NCBI GenBank assembly: GCA_020859645.1
Contig: JAJBVU010000245.1
Span: 8,054-13,783 of the forward strand
Source: Eubacterium sp.
GTDB taxonomy: Bacteria; Bacillota; Clostridia; Lachnospirales; CAG-274
Direction: 5' to 3'
DNA: 5,730 nucleotides
A program made the position numbers and the translations under genes. The notes below the pieces were generated by a model that ran no database searches, had not been told where the DNA came from, and saw nothing but the letters and a program-made list of their open reading frames with translations. Numbering within the stretch: position 1 is the stretch's first letter; the number at the start of each line of letters is the position of its first letter. Below, one piece after another: positions 1 through 5,727 of the stretch.

Positions 1-125
1 TTATAAATAATTTCTAAAATTAGCCATTTTTTGAGTGATTTTTTAATCTAATTTTTCAATTTGGTTAATTTTACCTAAGTTAAATATGAGTATGACCCTA
101 TTAAGGACTTCAAAAGGAATGCCTT
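1..125. other. AT-rich intergenic stretch, no feature seen
   Basis: This is very AT-rich DNA with frequent stops in all frames. I find no start codon with a ribosome binding site that leads into an open frame, no tRNA-like structure and no convincing promoter. It lies downstream of the dockerin gene and its terminator, so it is probably spacer. Any neighbouring gene lies beyond the window edge. Confidence 0.5.
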
Positions 126-215
126 CACCTCTCAGCTTCACTACGTTCAGCAGCTCCCCTCAAGGGGAGCCTTAGTTGGCTCCGAAAGCCTCCCCGTGAA
201 GGTAGGTGGAGAGGT
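126..215. repeat. Palindromic intergenic repeat, copy A (inverted pair)
   Basis: The left half matches the repeat core seen at 3731-3790: it begins CACCTCTC, then a weak hairpin region, then GCTCCCC-TCAA-GGGGAGC (153-170). The right half (about 188-215, ending GGTGGAGAGGT) reads as a shortened core on the opposite strand, so the ends are inverted (ACCTCTC at 127-133, GAGAGGT at 209-215). The element resembles REP-like or MITE-like intergenic repeats. It carries no reading frame of its own. Its function is unknown. Confidence 0.7.
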
Positions 216-248
216 AATAACTCTGTCGGCACTCGTTCTCAAACCACG

Positions 249-287
249 AAAAAAAGGAGAACCTAACTTTCGTTAAATTCTCCTTTT
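249..287 (-). terminator. Rho-independent terminator of the dockerin gene
   Basis: On the minus strand a 10-bp perfect stem, AAAAGGAGAA pairing with TTCTCCTTTT, encloses a second stem TAAC-GAAA-GTTA with a GNRA-type loop, and the 3' side runs into a seven-T tract. It lies about 50 bases past the stop codon at 339. A smaller hairpin (AGCTGC-TAA-GCAGCT at 293-307) sits between the stop and the terminator. Stem, tetraloop and T run are all seen directly, and the position fits the end of the two-gene unit. Confidence 0.92.
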
Positions 288-338
288 GGTTAAGCTGCTA
301 AGCAGCTGTTAAGTTTTAAAGTTTTGTTTGACCGGTGA

Positions 339-2744
339 TTACTCAGCTACTGTCAAGCCTACACTGTAAGTATAAACGTTAGTGCCAACGCCGCCGAAGT
401 AGTATGTGCCTGCTTCAACTGCTGCTGAAAGCTCATAGCCTTCTGCCTTGTCGGAACCTTCGTTTGTATAGCTTGTTACAACTGTGTAAGATTCGTCCAT
501 CTTACCGAGAACGATCTTCTTACCGGAGTTTATATCAGCTGTTACTGTCAGTGTACCGGGTGTTAAAACCTGAATTGTATAAATAGGTCTTATTGTATCT
601 CCGTCGCTTGATGCAAATCTAACATCAGATGAACCTGCGCCGTAGATAGCAAATAAATCATTTACAGCCTTAATTGTAAGAGCATCAGCTGCTGTTACTA
701 TAATATTGCTTGAAGATAAGAGAACTGTGTTCAAAGCGGCGGAGCCTGCTGCTGTAGCAGTATATGTGTCGCCTGTATCTTCTGCAGCTGTAGTTTCTTC
801 GCTCTGAGCTTCTGTAGCAGATTCTGTTTCAGCTTCTGTAGCTGATTCAGTCTCAGTTTCTGTAGCAGATTCTGTTTCGGCTTCTGTTGTTGCTTCAGAT
901 GAACCTGTGTTTAAGCTTACACTGTATGTATAAACGTTAGTGCCAACGCCGCCGAAGTAGTATGTGCCTGCTTCAACTGCTGCTGAAAGCTCATAGCCTT
1001 CTGCCTTGTCAGAACCTTCGTTTGTATAGCTTGTTACAACTGTGTAAGAACCGTCATCCTTAACAAGAACGATCTTCTTTGTTGAGTTTACATCGGCTGT
1101 TACAGTTAATGTGCCGGCTGTTGTCACATCAATCTTATAGATAGGTCTGATTGTGTCGCCGTCGCTTGATGTAAATCTAACGTCGGAAGTACCTGCGCCG
1201 TAAACTGCAAGCAGATTATCCTCGCTCTCTGTATTTGTATCCTTTACAGTAAGATCATCAGCTGATGTTACTGTAATGTTGCTTGTGGATAAGAGAACAG
1301 TACCCAAAGCTATGGAGCCTGTTTCTGCAGCTGTGTATGTGTCGCCTGAAACAGCTGCTTCTGTAGTAGATTCTGTCTCAGTTTCTGTAGCAGATTCTGT
1401 TTCAGCCTCTGTTGTAGTAGTTTCTTCAGAAGTTGTTGTAGCTTCTGATGTAGCTTCTGTTGATGCCTCAGTAGCTTCTGTTGATGCCTCAGTAGCTTCT
1501 GTTGTAGTTACGTCTGAAGAACCGCTGCCGCCTGAGAATGAATAGCCAACCTGTGAGAAGTCAATGTAGTAGGTTGTGCAGGGGTCATCCCATGTGCCGA
1601 ATTCTTCAACGAATTTTTCATAAGAATCGATTGTATCGCCTTTGTCTACAACATTGGGAAGAGTACCTGTGTTGATTGTGAATTCAATTCTGTCGCCGCC
1701 AATAGCGTCAAGGGCTTCCTTAACAGTACCGTCTGCATTTGCAACATCAAGATAAGGCTTAACAATGTTTCTCAAAGTATAGATTACGTTCTCCCTGAAG
1801 GGCTGTTGAGTTGTAGGTGAAGAATACTTTTTGTATACATCGTCTGCATAATCAATAAATCCGCTTGCTTCGAGATCTGCAATTCTCGGAATAACCTCTG
1901 AGTTATTGAAGAAATACCAGTCAACTACATCAATGCCGTAATTAGAATAATGATCGTCATAATGCTTCATAACAGTTGTGCTGTCAGAATATGTATCTGC
2001 ATCATAAACAACAACCTGGAAGTTTGTTCTGAACCAACCAAAATCTGTATAATTTGCTTCAATAGCGTCAATGTCAGCATTTGTAATAGTAACATCGTTA
2101 AATTCATAGAAGAGATTCTTAGCTTCTTCGATGGTGAGGTCGCCGTCTAAAGCTGTATAGAAGTCTGTGATGAATGATGTTAATTCGCTGTTGCCTGTAA
2201 CGCTTACAATATCGAGAAGCCAAGCTTCACAAGCACTGTCTGTGAGCTTATAGTCATTCAGATATACCTTGTCGAGGAAGTTATTAACCTGGTCAATTCT
2301 GGCGGTGTTGTCAACATCTCCGAAATAATTGTCGAAGAAAGCATCAACTGAAGTTGACTCTAACTCATCCTGTGCGCTTGTTCTTGCATCATCTTTTGTA
2401 GCGCCGTCCCAGTCAACGGGCTGGAATACCTTTCCGCCAATCTTACCGGCTGTTACATAAATGTACTCGGGTAATGTTCCCTTAGCAGCCATCTGTAAAA
2501 TCATAGCAACGTCTTTTGCGGAAACGCCGTGACAGTCTGTAACGTCAGCTGCTTCAGCATCAAAAGTTTCACCTTCAAGGTTAGCAGGGTTAAGAACATA
2601 TTCCATAGTAAGGTCGGCATCGGCCTTTGTTACGGAACCGTCGCTGTTTACATCACCGCTGCCTGCGGCAAAGGCTGAAACATTAAGGCTTGTTAAGAGC
2701 ATAGCCGTTGAAGTAAGAAGAGCAAGTGTTTTCTTAATTTTCAT
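339..2744 (-). CDS. Secreted protein with N-terminal dockerin and duplicated C-terminal module
   Basis: The product is 801 residues. I start it at 2744 because AAGGAGG (2755-2761) lies 10 bases upstream and a typical signal peptide follows (lysines at 2-5, hydrophobic core, likely cleavage after AFA near residue 26). An ATG eight codons earlier would translate through that ribosome binding site. Residues 29-90 form a type I dockerin: loop one has D31, N33, D35 and D42, while loop two is degenerate (D67, T69, C71, H72, D78). Residues 92-405 are an acidic, Tyr-rich domain I do not recognise and in which I see no enzyme motif. Residues 411-464 and 613-656 are Thr/Glu/Ser/Ala linkers, each followed by a beta-rich module (467-612, 658-799) ending AGTYYFGGVGTNVYTYSV. 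By dockerin biology it should be exported and bind a cohesin. The modules resemble carbohydrate-binding or jelly-roll domains, which is inference only. It follows the membrane protein gene by 31 bases and ends at a strong terminator. Confidence 0.93.
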   Translation of the reverse strand: MKIKKTLALLTSTAMLLTSLNVSAFAAGSGDVNSDGSVTKADADLTMEYVLNPANLEGETFDAEAADVTDCHGVSAKDVAMILQMAAKGTLPEYIYVTAGKIGGKVFQPVDWDGATKDDARTSAQDELESTSVDAFFDNYFGDVDNTARIDQVNNFLDKVYLNDYKLTDSACEAWLLDIVSVTGNSELTSFITDFYTALDGDLTIEEAKNLFYEFNDVTITNADIDAIEANYTDFGWFRTNFQVVVYDADTYSDSTTVMKHYDDHYSNYGIDVVDWYFFNNSEVIPRIADLEASGFIDYADDVYKKYSSPTTQQPFRENVIYTLRNIVKPYLDVANADGTVKEALDAIGGDRIEFTINTGTLPNVVDKGDTIDSYEKFVEEFGTWDDPCTTYYIDFSQVGYSFSGGSGSSDVTTTEATEASTEATEASTEATSEATTTSEETTTTEAETESATETETESTTEAAVSGDTYTAAETGSIALGTVLLSTSNITVTSADDLTVKDTNTESEDNLLAVYGAGTSDVRFTSSDGDTIRPIYKIDVTTAGTLTVTADVNSTKKIVLVKDDGSYTVVTSYTNEGSDKAEGYELSAAVEAGTYYFGGVGTNVYTYSVSLNTGSSEATTEAETESATETETESATEAETESATEAQSEETTAAEDTGDTYTATAAGSAALNTVLLSSSNIIVTAADALTIKAVNDLFAIYGAGSSDVRFASSDGDTIRPIYTIQVLTPGTLTVTADINSGKKIVLGKMDESYTVVTSYTNEGSDKAEGYELSAAVEAGTYYFGGVGTNVYTYSVGLTVAE
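361..491. repeat. Near-identical direct repeat within the dockerin gene, copy 1
   Basis: These 131 bases encode the C-terminal third of the second beta-rich module. They match 919-1049 with only two mismatches that I can find, including silent codon positions. The offset of 558 bases is exactly 186 codons, one linker-plus-module unit. Confidence 0.9.
919..1049. repeat. Near-identical direct repeat within the dockerin gene, copy 2
   Basis: This is the partner of 361-491 and encodes the same part of the first beta-rich module. Just past 491 and 1049 (towards the start of each module) the identity falls to visibly diverged sequence. The pattern suggests recent homogenisation of this tract rather than even divergence since duplication. 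Confidence 0.9.
1453..1494. repeat. Two perfect 21-bp tandem repeats in the first linker
   Basis: The unit starting GCTTCTGTTGATGCC occurs twice in a row (1453-1473 and 1474-1494) and a partial third follows. It encodes a seven-residue Thr/Glu/Ala/Ser step of the linker between the unknown domain and the first module. The unit length is a multiple of three, so copy number changes would alter linker length without breaking the frame. Confidence 0.85.
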
Positions 2745-2754
2745 TAAACTTTTT

Positions 2755-2761
2755 CCTCCTT
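2755..2761 (-). promoter_or_regulatory. Ribosome binding site that sets the dockerin gene start
   Basis: The minus strand reads AAGGAGG, 10 bases before the ATG at 2744. It lies inside the longer open frame that begins at 2768, which argues that the earlier ATG is not used. Confidence 0.85.
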
Positions 2762-2775
2762 GTTTCATTATTAAA

Positions 2776-3558
2776 TTAGTTGAGATAGGTGCTTACGTAG
2801 TAAGACTTTCTAAGGTTTTTCTCATTTTGATATTGAGTTTGTAATGTGGAAACAATTGAAGTATCCGCACCTATGGAAGAGAGCTGCGCTGACAAGTCGG
2901 AGAGGACGGCTGCTACAGAGCTGTCGGCTTCCGCCTGAAGAGCGTTGACCTCTCCCATATGAGAGGCGAGGATAGAGCTGATGGCGCTTTTAGACCGCTG
3001 GTCAGCGGAAAGAGCCATATACTCTGACTTCATTTCAGCTTCCAAACTGCCAAGTCTGCCTATGTAGTATGCTTTAAGGGAATACATTTTTTTCACTGCA
3101 TTGCCCACCAAAGTGTTTTCATCTACCTTGGAAGAATCAGAACCTGAAACGGAGCCGGAACTATTGCTGCCTTCGGTATCGCCGGATACTTCGGTATCCT
3201 CATTACTGCCTGTTTCTGTTTGAGTTGATGATGATTCGCCGTCCTCTTCATTGAGGATACGGGTCATAGCTTCCTCAACGGTAAGCTCGCCCTTGCGGAT
3301 CATTTCTTCCTCTTCCAGAGTAAAATCTCTCAGAACAGGGGTTTCATATTGGGAGAGAGCCTCTTCGGACACAGACTTAGAGTCTGCGATTTCAGAGGCA
3401 ATATCCTCACTTGAAAGGGTGATGCCCTTATAAGCGGAGATAATGTTGTCTCTTTGCCAAATAATCAATGCAGCCGCCGCAACAACTATTATAAGAACGA
3501 AAATCAAAACAGCCTTTAAGACCTTAGAACCAAAAGAGCTTTTTCTTTTTTCTTCCAT
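2776..3558 (-). CDS. Membrane-anchored extracytoplasmic protein, function unknown
   Basis: The product is 260 residues from the ATG at 3558. I prefer this to the in-frame GTG at 3570 because GAGGTGA (3567-3573) is a well-spaced ribosome binding site for the ATG and overlaps the GTG. A short basic N-terminus (KRKSSFGSKVLK) precedes one hydrophobic helix at about 15-34, so the rest should lie outside. Residues 50-103 are acidic and probably helical, 104-145 form a Ser/Thr/Glu/Gly-rich flexible stalk without Cys, and 147-260 form an Ala/Ser/Leu-rich, probably alpha-helical domain (containing GRLGSLEAEMKSEY). I do not recognise the family and see no catalytic motif. It is the first gene after the promoter at 3624-3652 and is followed after 31 bases by the dockerin protein gene, so the two are probably co-transcribed. 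A role in anchoring, export or sensing linked to that protein is speculation. Confidence 0.88.
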   Translation of the reverse strand: MEEKRKSSFGSKVLKAVLIFVLIIVVAAAALIIWQRDNIISAYKGITLSSEDIASEIADSKSVSEEALSQYETPVLRDFTLEEEEMIRKGELTVEEAMTRILNEEDGESSSTQTETGSNEDTEVSGDTEGSNSSGSVSGSDSSKVDENTLVGNAVKKMYSLKAYYIGRLGSLEAEMKSEYMALSADQRSKSAISSILASHMGEVNALQAEADSSVAAVLSDLSAQLSSIGADTSIVSTLQTQYQNEKNLRKSYYVSTYLN

Positions 3559-3566
3559 AATAACAG

Positions 3567-3573
3567 TCACCTC
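3567..3573 (-). promoter_or_regulatory. Ribosome binding site that sets the membrane protein start
   Basis: The minus strand reads GAGGTGA, 8 bases before the ATG at 3558. The GTG of an alternative start (3570-3568) lies within this motif and has no equally good motif of its own upstream. Confidence 0.8.
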
Positions 3574-3583
3574 GCATATAACA

Positions 3584-3602
3584 GCTGTATTGACAGCAAT
3601 AC
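3584..3602 (-). promoter_or_regulatory. Small hairpin in the 5' untranslated region
   Basis: A six-base stem, GTATTG pairing with CAATAC around a four-base loop, lies between the predicted transcription start and the ribosome binding site. It overlaps an alternative pairing (GCTGT at 3584-3588 with ACAGC at 3593-3597) and sits beside the palindrome ACAGCTGT (3581-3588). It could be an operator, an mRNA-stabilising stem or chance. Confidence 0.35.
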
Positions 3603-3623
3603 CAATTTACAATATATAATGAT

Positions 3624-3652
3624 AGTATACACCGACTGCGATAAAAAATCAA
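3624..3652 (-). promoter_or_regulatory. Sigma-70-type promoter for the membrane protein and dockerin genes
   Basis: The minus strand reads TTGATT (3652-3647), a 17-base spacer, then TATACT (3629-3624). That is a good -35 box, ideal spacing and a five-of-six -10 box. Transcription should start near 3617, leaving a leader of about 60 bases before the ATG at 3558. The surroundings are AT-rich, and no other promoter as good appears elsewhere in the window. Confidence 0.75.
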
Positions 3653-3730
3653 GTGTTAAAAACAAATTTTATTATAAATATTTTTGAAATTTAAGGTAAA
3701 CGGGGATTTTAAGCGAATAGAAAACTGCCC

Positions 3731-3790
3731 CACCTCTCCGTCAGCTTCGCTGCCACCTCCCCTCAAGGGGAGGCTCGTCGCTTCCGAAAG
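3731..3790. repeat. Palindromic intergenic repeat, copy B
   Basis: This is the simplest copy of the repeat core. It has CACCTCTCC, a small hairpin CAGC-TTC-GCTG, and a strong hairpin CCTCCCC-TCAA-GGGGAGG (3756-3773), then a GCTCGTCGCTTCCGAAAG tail shared in part with the other copies. It begins 13 bases past the glycosyltransferase stop and lies about 80 bases upstream of the next promoter. It has no T tract on the minus strand, so it is not a typical terminator. Confidence 0.75.
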
Positions 3791-3803
3791 TTTTGTGGTG
3801 TCT

Positions 3804-4691
3804 TTAGTACCTCCCAAGCATTAACGCCGCAGCAACAACAAGGTTAGTCAAAAAAGAGGGGGTTTTAAGCTTTCCCGATGTCAAAAGCCTGAGAGTTGTT
3901 TTATTTGAATATTTATAGGCTATAATTTGGGTCAGAAGAGCCAAATTTTCCGTCGGAATAAGCCCCTGCGCAGTTCTGATAAGAAGAGCCGCTTCATCGG
4001 AGCGTGAAAAATACTTGTTTTTAATGAAAAAAGAAAAGTAGTGGGCTAACTTATCGAAAAGGGAACGGCTGCCCAAAAGGTTTGAGGAATGCTGGCGGTA
4101 GAGAATGTGAGAATTTTCGTCAAAGAAAATTTCTGCGTTTACCGCCGATGCAAGACGATATAAAAAGGTGTCGTGCATTGAAACCTTTTTCGGCTCGGGG
4201 GTTTTTCTTAAAACCTCAAGCATAGCCCTGTTGAAAACCATTGTACAGCCTGTAGCCGGGTTTTGAGACATAGCCGAACCCAAGCCGGGCTTAAACTTAA
4301 GCTTTGTATTTGATAAGGGATTAAGGCTTTCATCGGCTATGGTTAAATTTGAAAAATAAAGACCGCAGCCTTTGGCGTTTTTAAGCATTTCTGCAGCTGA
4401 GAAAAGCTTATCGGGAAGCCAAAAATCGTCCTGATCCGCAAAAGCATAAAAATCGGCATAAGGAGCCTTTTTAACCAAGTCAAAAAAGCTTGCCTTAACG
4501 CCGATATTTTTTTCGCTGTAATATGAAATTTTGTCTTTGAAGCTTTCTAAAACAGAAACGGTTCCGTCCGATGAGCCGTCGTCTCTTATGAGAAGAGACA
4601 CTTCAACCCCTGTTTGGGAAAGTATTGAGTTTATCTGCTCGCTTATAAACTTTTCTCCGTTGTATGCGGAGAGTAAAACCTGTATTGTCAT
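3804..4691 (-). CDS. Family 2 glycosyltransferase (rhamnosyltransferase-like)
   Basis: The product is 295 residues, a normal length for a single-domain GT-A enzyme. It opens with the nucleotide-binding beta strand and loop (MTIQVLLSAYNGEKF), then RDDGSSDGT at 36-44, and the metal/nucleotide motif DQDDFW at 86-91 (DXD-type). NPATGCT (144-150), the His-Asp pair at 173-174 and YRQH at 198-201 fit the acceptor half of rhamnosyltransferase-like GT2 proteins. The last 90 residues are helical and basic and probably form the membrane-facing tail. Such enzymes use a nucleotide sugar to extend a lipid-linked glycan at the inner face of the membrane; the donor and acceptor cannot be read from the sequence. 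AAGGAG (4704-4709) precedes the ATG by 12 bases, slightly far. It lies in the same orientation as the sugar transferase fragments upstream but is separated from them by 344 bases of hairpin repeats, with no clear promoter of its own. Confidence 0.93.
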   Translation of the reverse strand: MTIQVLLSAYNGEKFISEQINSILSQTGVEVSLLIRDDGSSDGTVSVLESFKDKISYYSEKNIGVKASFFDLVKKAPYADFYAFADQDDFWLPDKLFSAAEMLKNAKGCGLYFSNLTIADESLNPLSNTKLKFKPGLGSAMSQNPATGCTMVFNRAMLEVLRKTPEPKKVSMHDTFLYRLASAVNAEIFFDENSHILYRQHSSNLLGSRSLFDKLAHYFSFFIKNKYFSRSDEAALLIRTAQGLIPTENLALLTQIIAYKYSNKTTLRLLTSGKLKTPSFLTNLVVAAALMLGRY

Positions 4692-4744
4692 AGAAGCCTA
4701 TTTCTCCTTCGCAAAACAGCAGATTGATAAAAATGGAAATTGCT

Positions 4745-5032
4745 CCACCTCTCAGTCAGCTGCGCTGACAGCCGGAACCCGAAAGAGTTCGGGACGGACT
4801 GAAAGTCCGGCTTTTGCCGCAGGCAAAAAGTTCTGAACACCCTCAAGGGGAGCCTCGTCGCACTTGCCTGCGTGCAATTCGCTTCCTCGTTTCACTCGAA
4901 AGCAAGATTGCACTGCGGAAGTGCTCCTCTTTCGCAAAAAGTCTCCGCCTTTTTGCGACGGGCGGCTTCGCCGCCGCCACCTCTCCGCCTGCCTGCGGCA
5001 GGCACCTCTCCTCAAGGAGAGGCTCAATCGGC
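4745..5032. repeat. Composite hairpin-rich repeat array, copy C (nested and expanded)
   Basis: These 288 bases fill nearly all of the gap between the sugar transferase and the glycosyltransferase. A core copy starts at 4745 but is split after CGCTGACA (4770) by about 67 bases holding three stems: CCCGAA/TTCGGG (4778-4793), CGGACT/AGTCCG (4795-4809) and TTTTGCC/GGCAAAA (4812-4828). The core resumes at CCCTCAAGGGGAGCC (4840-4854). Then come GTGCAAT/ATTGCAC (4872-4913), TCGCAAAAAG/CTTTTTGCGA (4932-4958) and GGCGGC/GCCGCC (4961-4975). A second complete core follows (4977-5032) with GCCTGCC/GGCAGGC and CCTCTCC-TCAA-GGAGAGG. The short open frames here on both strands look like by-products of GC-rich palindromes. 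A structured RNA cannot be excluded. Confidence 0.7.
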
Positions 5033-5035
5033 TGT

Positions 5036-5284
5036 TTAACAGGCACCCTTACCCAATAATACTGCCGGGATAGTCTTTAAAATAAGAACAATATCCAAAA
5101 TGATACTGCGTGTTTTTATGTACTGACGGTCAAGCTCCATCCACTCTTTAAAGTCGACATCGCTTCTGCCGCTTACCTGCCAAATACAGGTTAAACCGGG
5201 CTTAACCAAAAGACGCTCGCTGTCTCTGCCGGTGTATTGGGCTACTTCCTTGGGAAGAGCCGGTCTGGGACCCACAATACTCAT
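5036..5284 (-). CDS. Sugar transferase, C-terminal fragment after frameshift
   Basis: These 82 residues are the C-terminal part of the same gene as 5350-5727, in the other frame. They begin MSIVGPRPALP, the conserved motif following the catalytic region in bacterial sugar transferases, then KPGLTCIWQVSGRSDV and the terminal helix ending LLGKGAC. The frame is open upstream to 5368. It therefore also encodes VGRFIRKFSIDELPQLF between 5353 and 5303, including the catalytic Asp-Glu at 5323-5318, but with no start codon ahead of it. GGAG lies only two bases before the ATG at 5284, so separate translation is unlikely. The true C-terminus appears intact, and the hairpin array starts four bases beyond the stop. 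It is best read as part of one 230-residue protein or pseudogene. Confidence 0.75.
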   Translation of the reverse strand: MSIVGPRPALPKEVAQYTGRDSERLLVKPGLTCIWQVSGRSDVDFKEWMELDRQYIKTRSIILDIVLILKTIPAVLLGKGAC

Positions 5285-5349
5285 ATCTCCGGCTAAAATA
5301 TTAAAAAGCTGAGGAAGCTCGTCTATGGAAAACTTCCTTATAAAACGTC

Positions 5350-5727
5350 CTACGGGGTGATACGTGGGTCATGCTTCATTTTAAAAACAGGCCCGTCCAT
5401 TTCGTTCTTTTTAGCAAGCTCCTCTAAAACCTGATCGGCGTTTATGTACATACTTCTGAACTTATACATAGTGAAAAACTTGCCGTTTTTGCCTACTCTG
5501 ATTTGAGTGTAAATACTTCTTCCGGGTGAGGTCAAAGCAACAATAGCGGCGGTAAGTATTAAAATCGGCGAAAGGACGATAATTGCCGTAAGTGAGCATA
5601 TTATATCCATAGCTCTTTTTAAAAAGTGATAGCCGAAGTGAGGCTCCGGCAGAACCTCTTTTTTAAAATTCTTTTTTAAAGCCGTATTTTGCAAATTCCC
5701 CAACGATTCTTCCATCTGCACTGCCAT
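5350..5727 (-). CDS. Polyprenyl-phosphate sugar-1-phosphate transferase, N-terminal fragment (frameshifted)
   Basis: This fragment has 125 residues. With the fragment at 5036-5284 it makes a bacterial sugar transferase (monotopic phosphoglycosyl transferase) of about 230 residues, a usual length for the small single-domain form. These enzymes move a sugar phosphate from a UDP-sugar to undecaprenyl phosphate, the first step of exopolysaccharide or surface glycan assembly. Visible here are the re-entrant membrane helix after KRAMDI (about 35-66), SPGRSIYTQIRVGKNGKFF, YKFRSM (88-93) and KMKHDPRITP, after which TAG (5352-5350) ends the frame. The family would continue VGRFIRKFSIDELPQ, and that text is present one frame over, so one base is missing at the C run 5357-5354. 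The ATG is three bases from the window edge, so its ribosome binding site is unseen and an earlier start is possible. The sugar cannot be named. Confidence 0.85.
   Translation of the reverse strand: MAVQMEESLGNLQNTALKKNFKKEVLPEPHFGYHFLKRAMDIICSLTAIIVLSPILILTAAIVALTSPGRSIYTQIRVGKNGKFFTMYKFRSMYINADQVLEELAKKNEMDGPVFKMKHDPRITP
5353..5357 (-). other. Frameshift site in the sugar transferase gene
   Basis: The minus strand reads ATC ACC CCG TAG. Adding one base to the C run gives ATC ACC CCC GTA GGA CGT, which restores the family's usual protein through the DELPQ motif. The four-C run is a typical place for a one-base loss, whether real or a sequencing error. No canonical slippery heptamer is present. 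Confidence 0.85.

Noticed and set aside
1353..1514. CRISPR-like array in the repetitive linker DNA
   Set aside because: The repeats are coding, in frame, directly adjacent or irregular, and have no unique spacers of constant length.
1276..1545. Plus-strand open frame rich in Val, Ser and Ala
   Set aside because: It is the antisense of the Thr/Glu/Ser linker of the dockerin protein. The low-complexity codons keep the opposite strand free of stops, and there is no ribosome binding site.
2745..2768. Upstream ATG at 2768 for the dockerin protein
   Set aside because: It would place the AAGGAGG ribosome binding site inside the coding region and add eight residues ahead of an otherwise standard signal peptide.
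3559..3570. GTG start at 3570 for the membrane protein
   Set aside because: The GTG is part of the GAGGTGA motif that is correctly spaced for the ATG at 3558.
3756..3773. Terminator for the glycosyltransferase gene
   Set aside because: The stem is strong but no T run follows it on the minus strand, and the same hairpin occurs in copies not placed at gene ends in a consistent way. A terminating effect is possible but unsupported.
4752..5073. Several overlapping open frames on both strands in the gap before the sugar transferase
   Set aside because: They overlap one another in many frames, lack ribosome binding sites, encode Arg/Ala/Pro-rich text typical of GC-rich palindromes, and lie within the hairpin repeat array.
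5345..5373. Programmed ribosomal frameshift in the sugar transferase
   Set aside because: There is no canonical slippery heptamer or clear downstream stimulatory stem, and this family is not known to need recoding. A plain one-base deletion is simpler.
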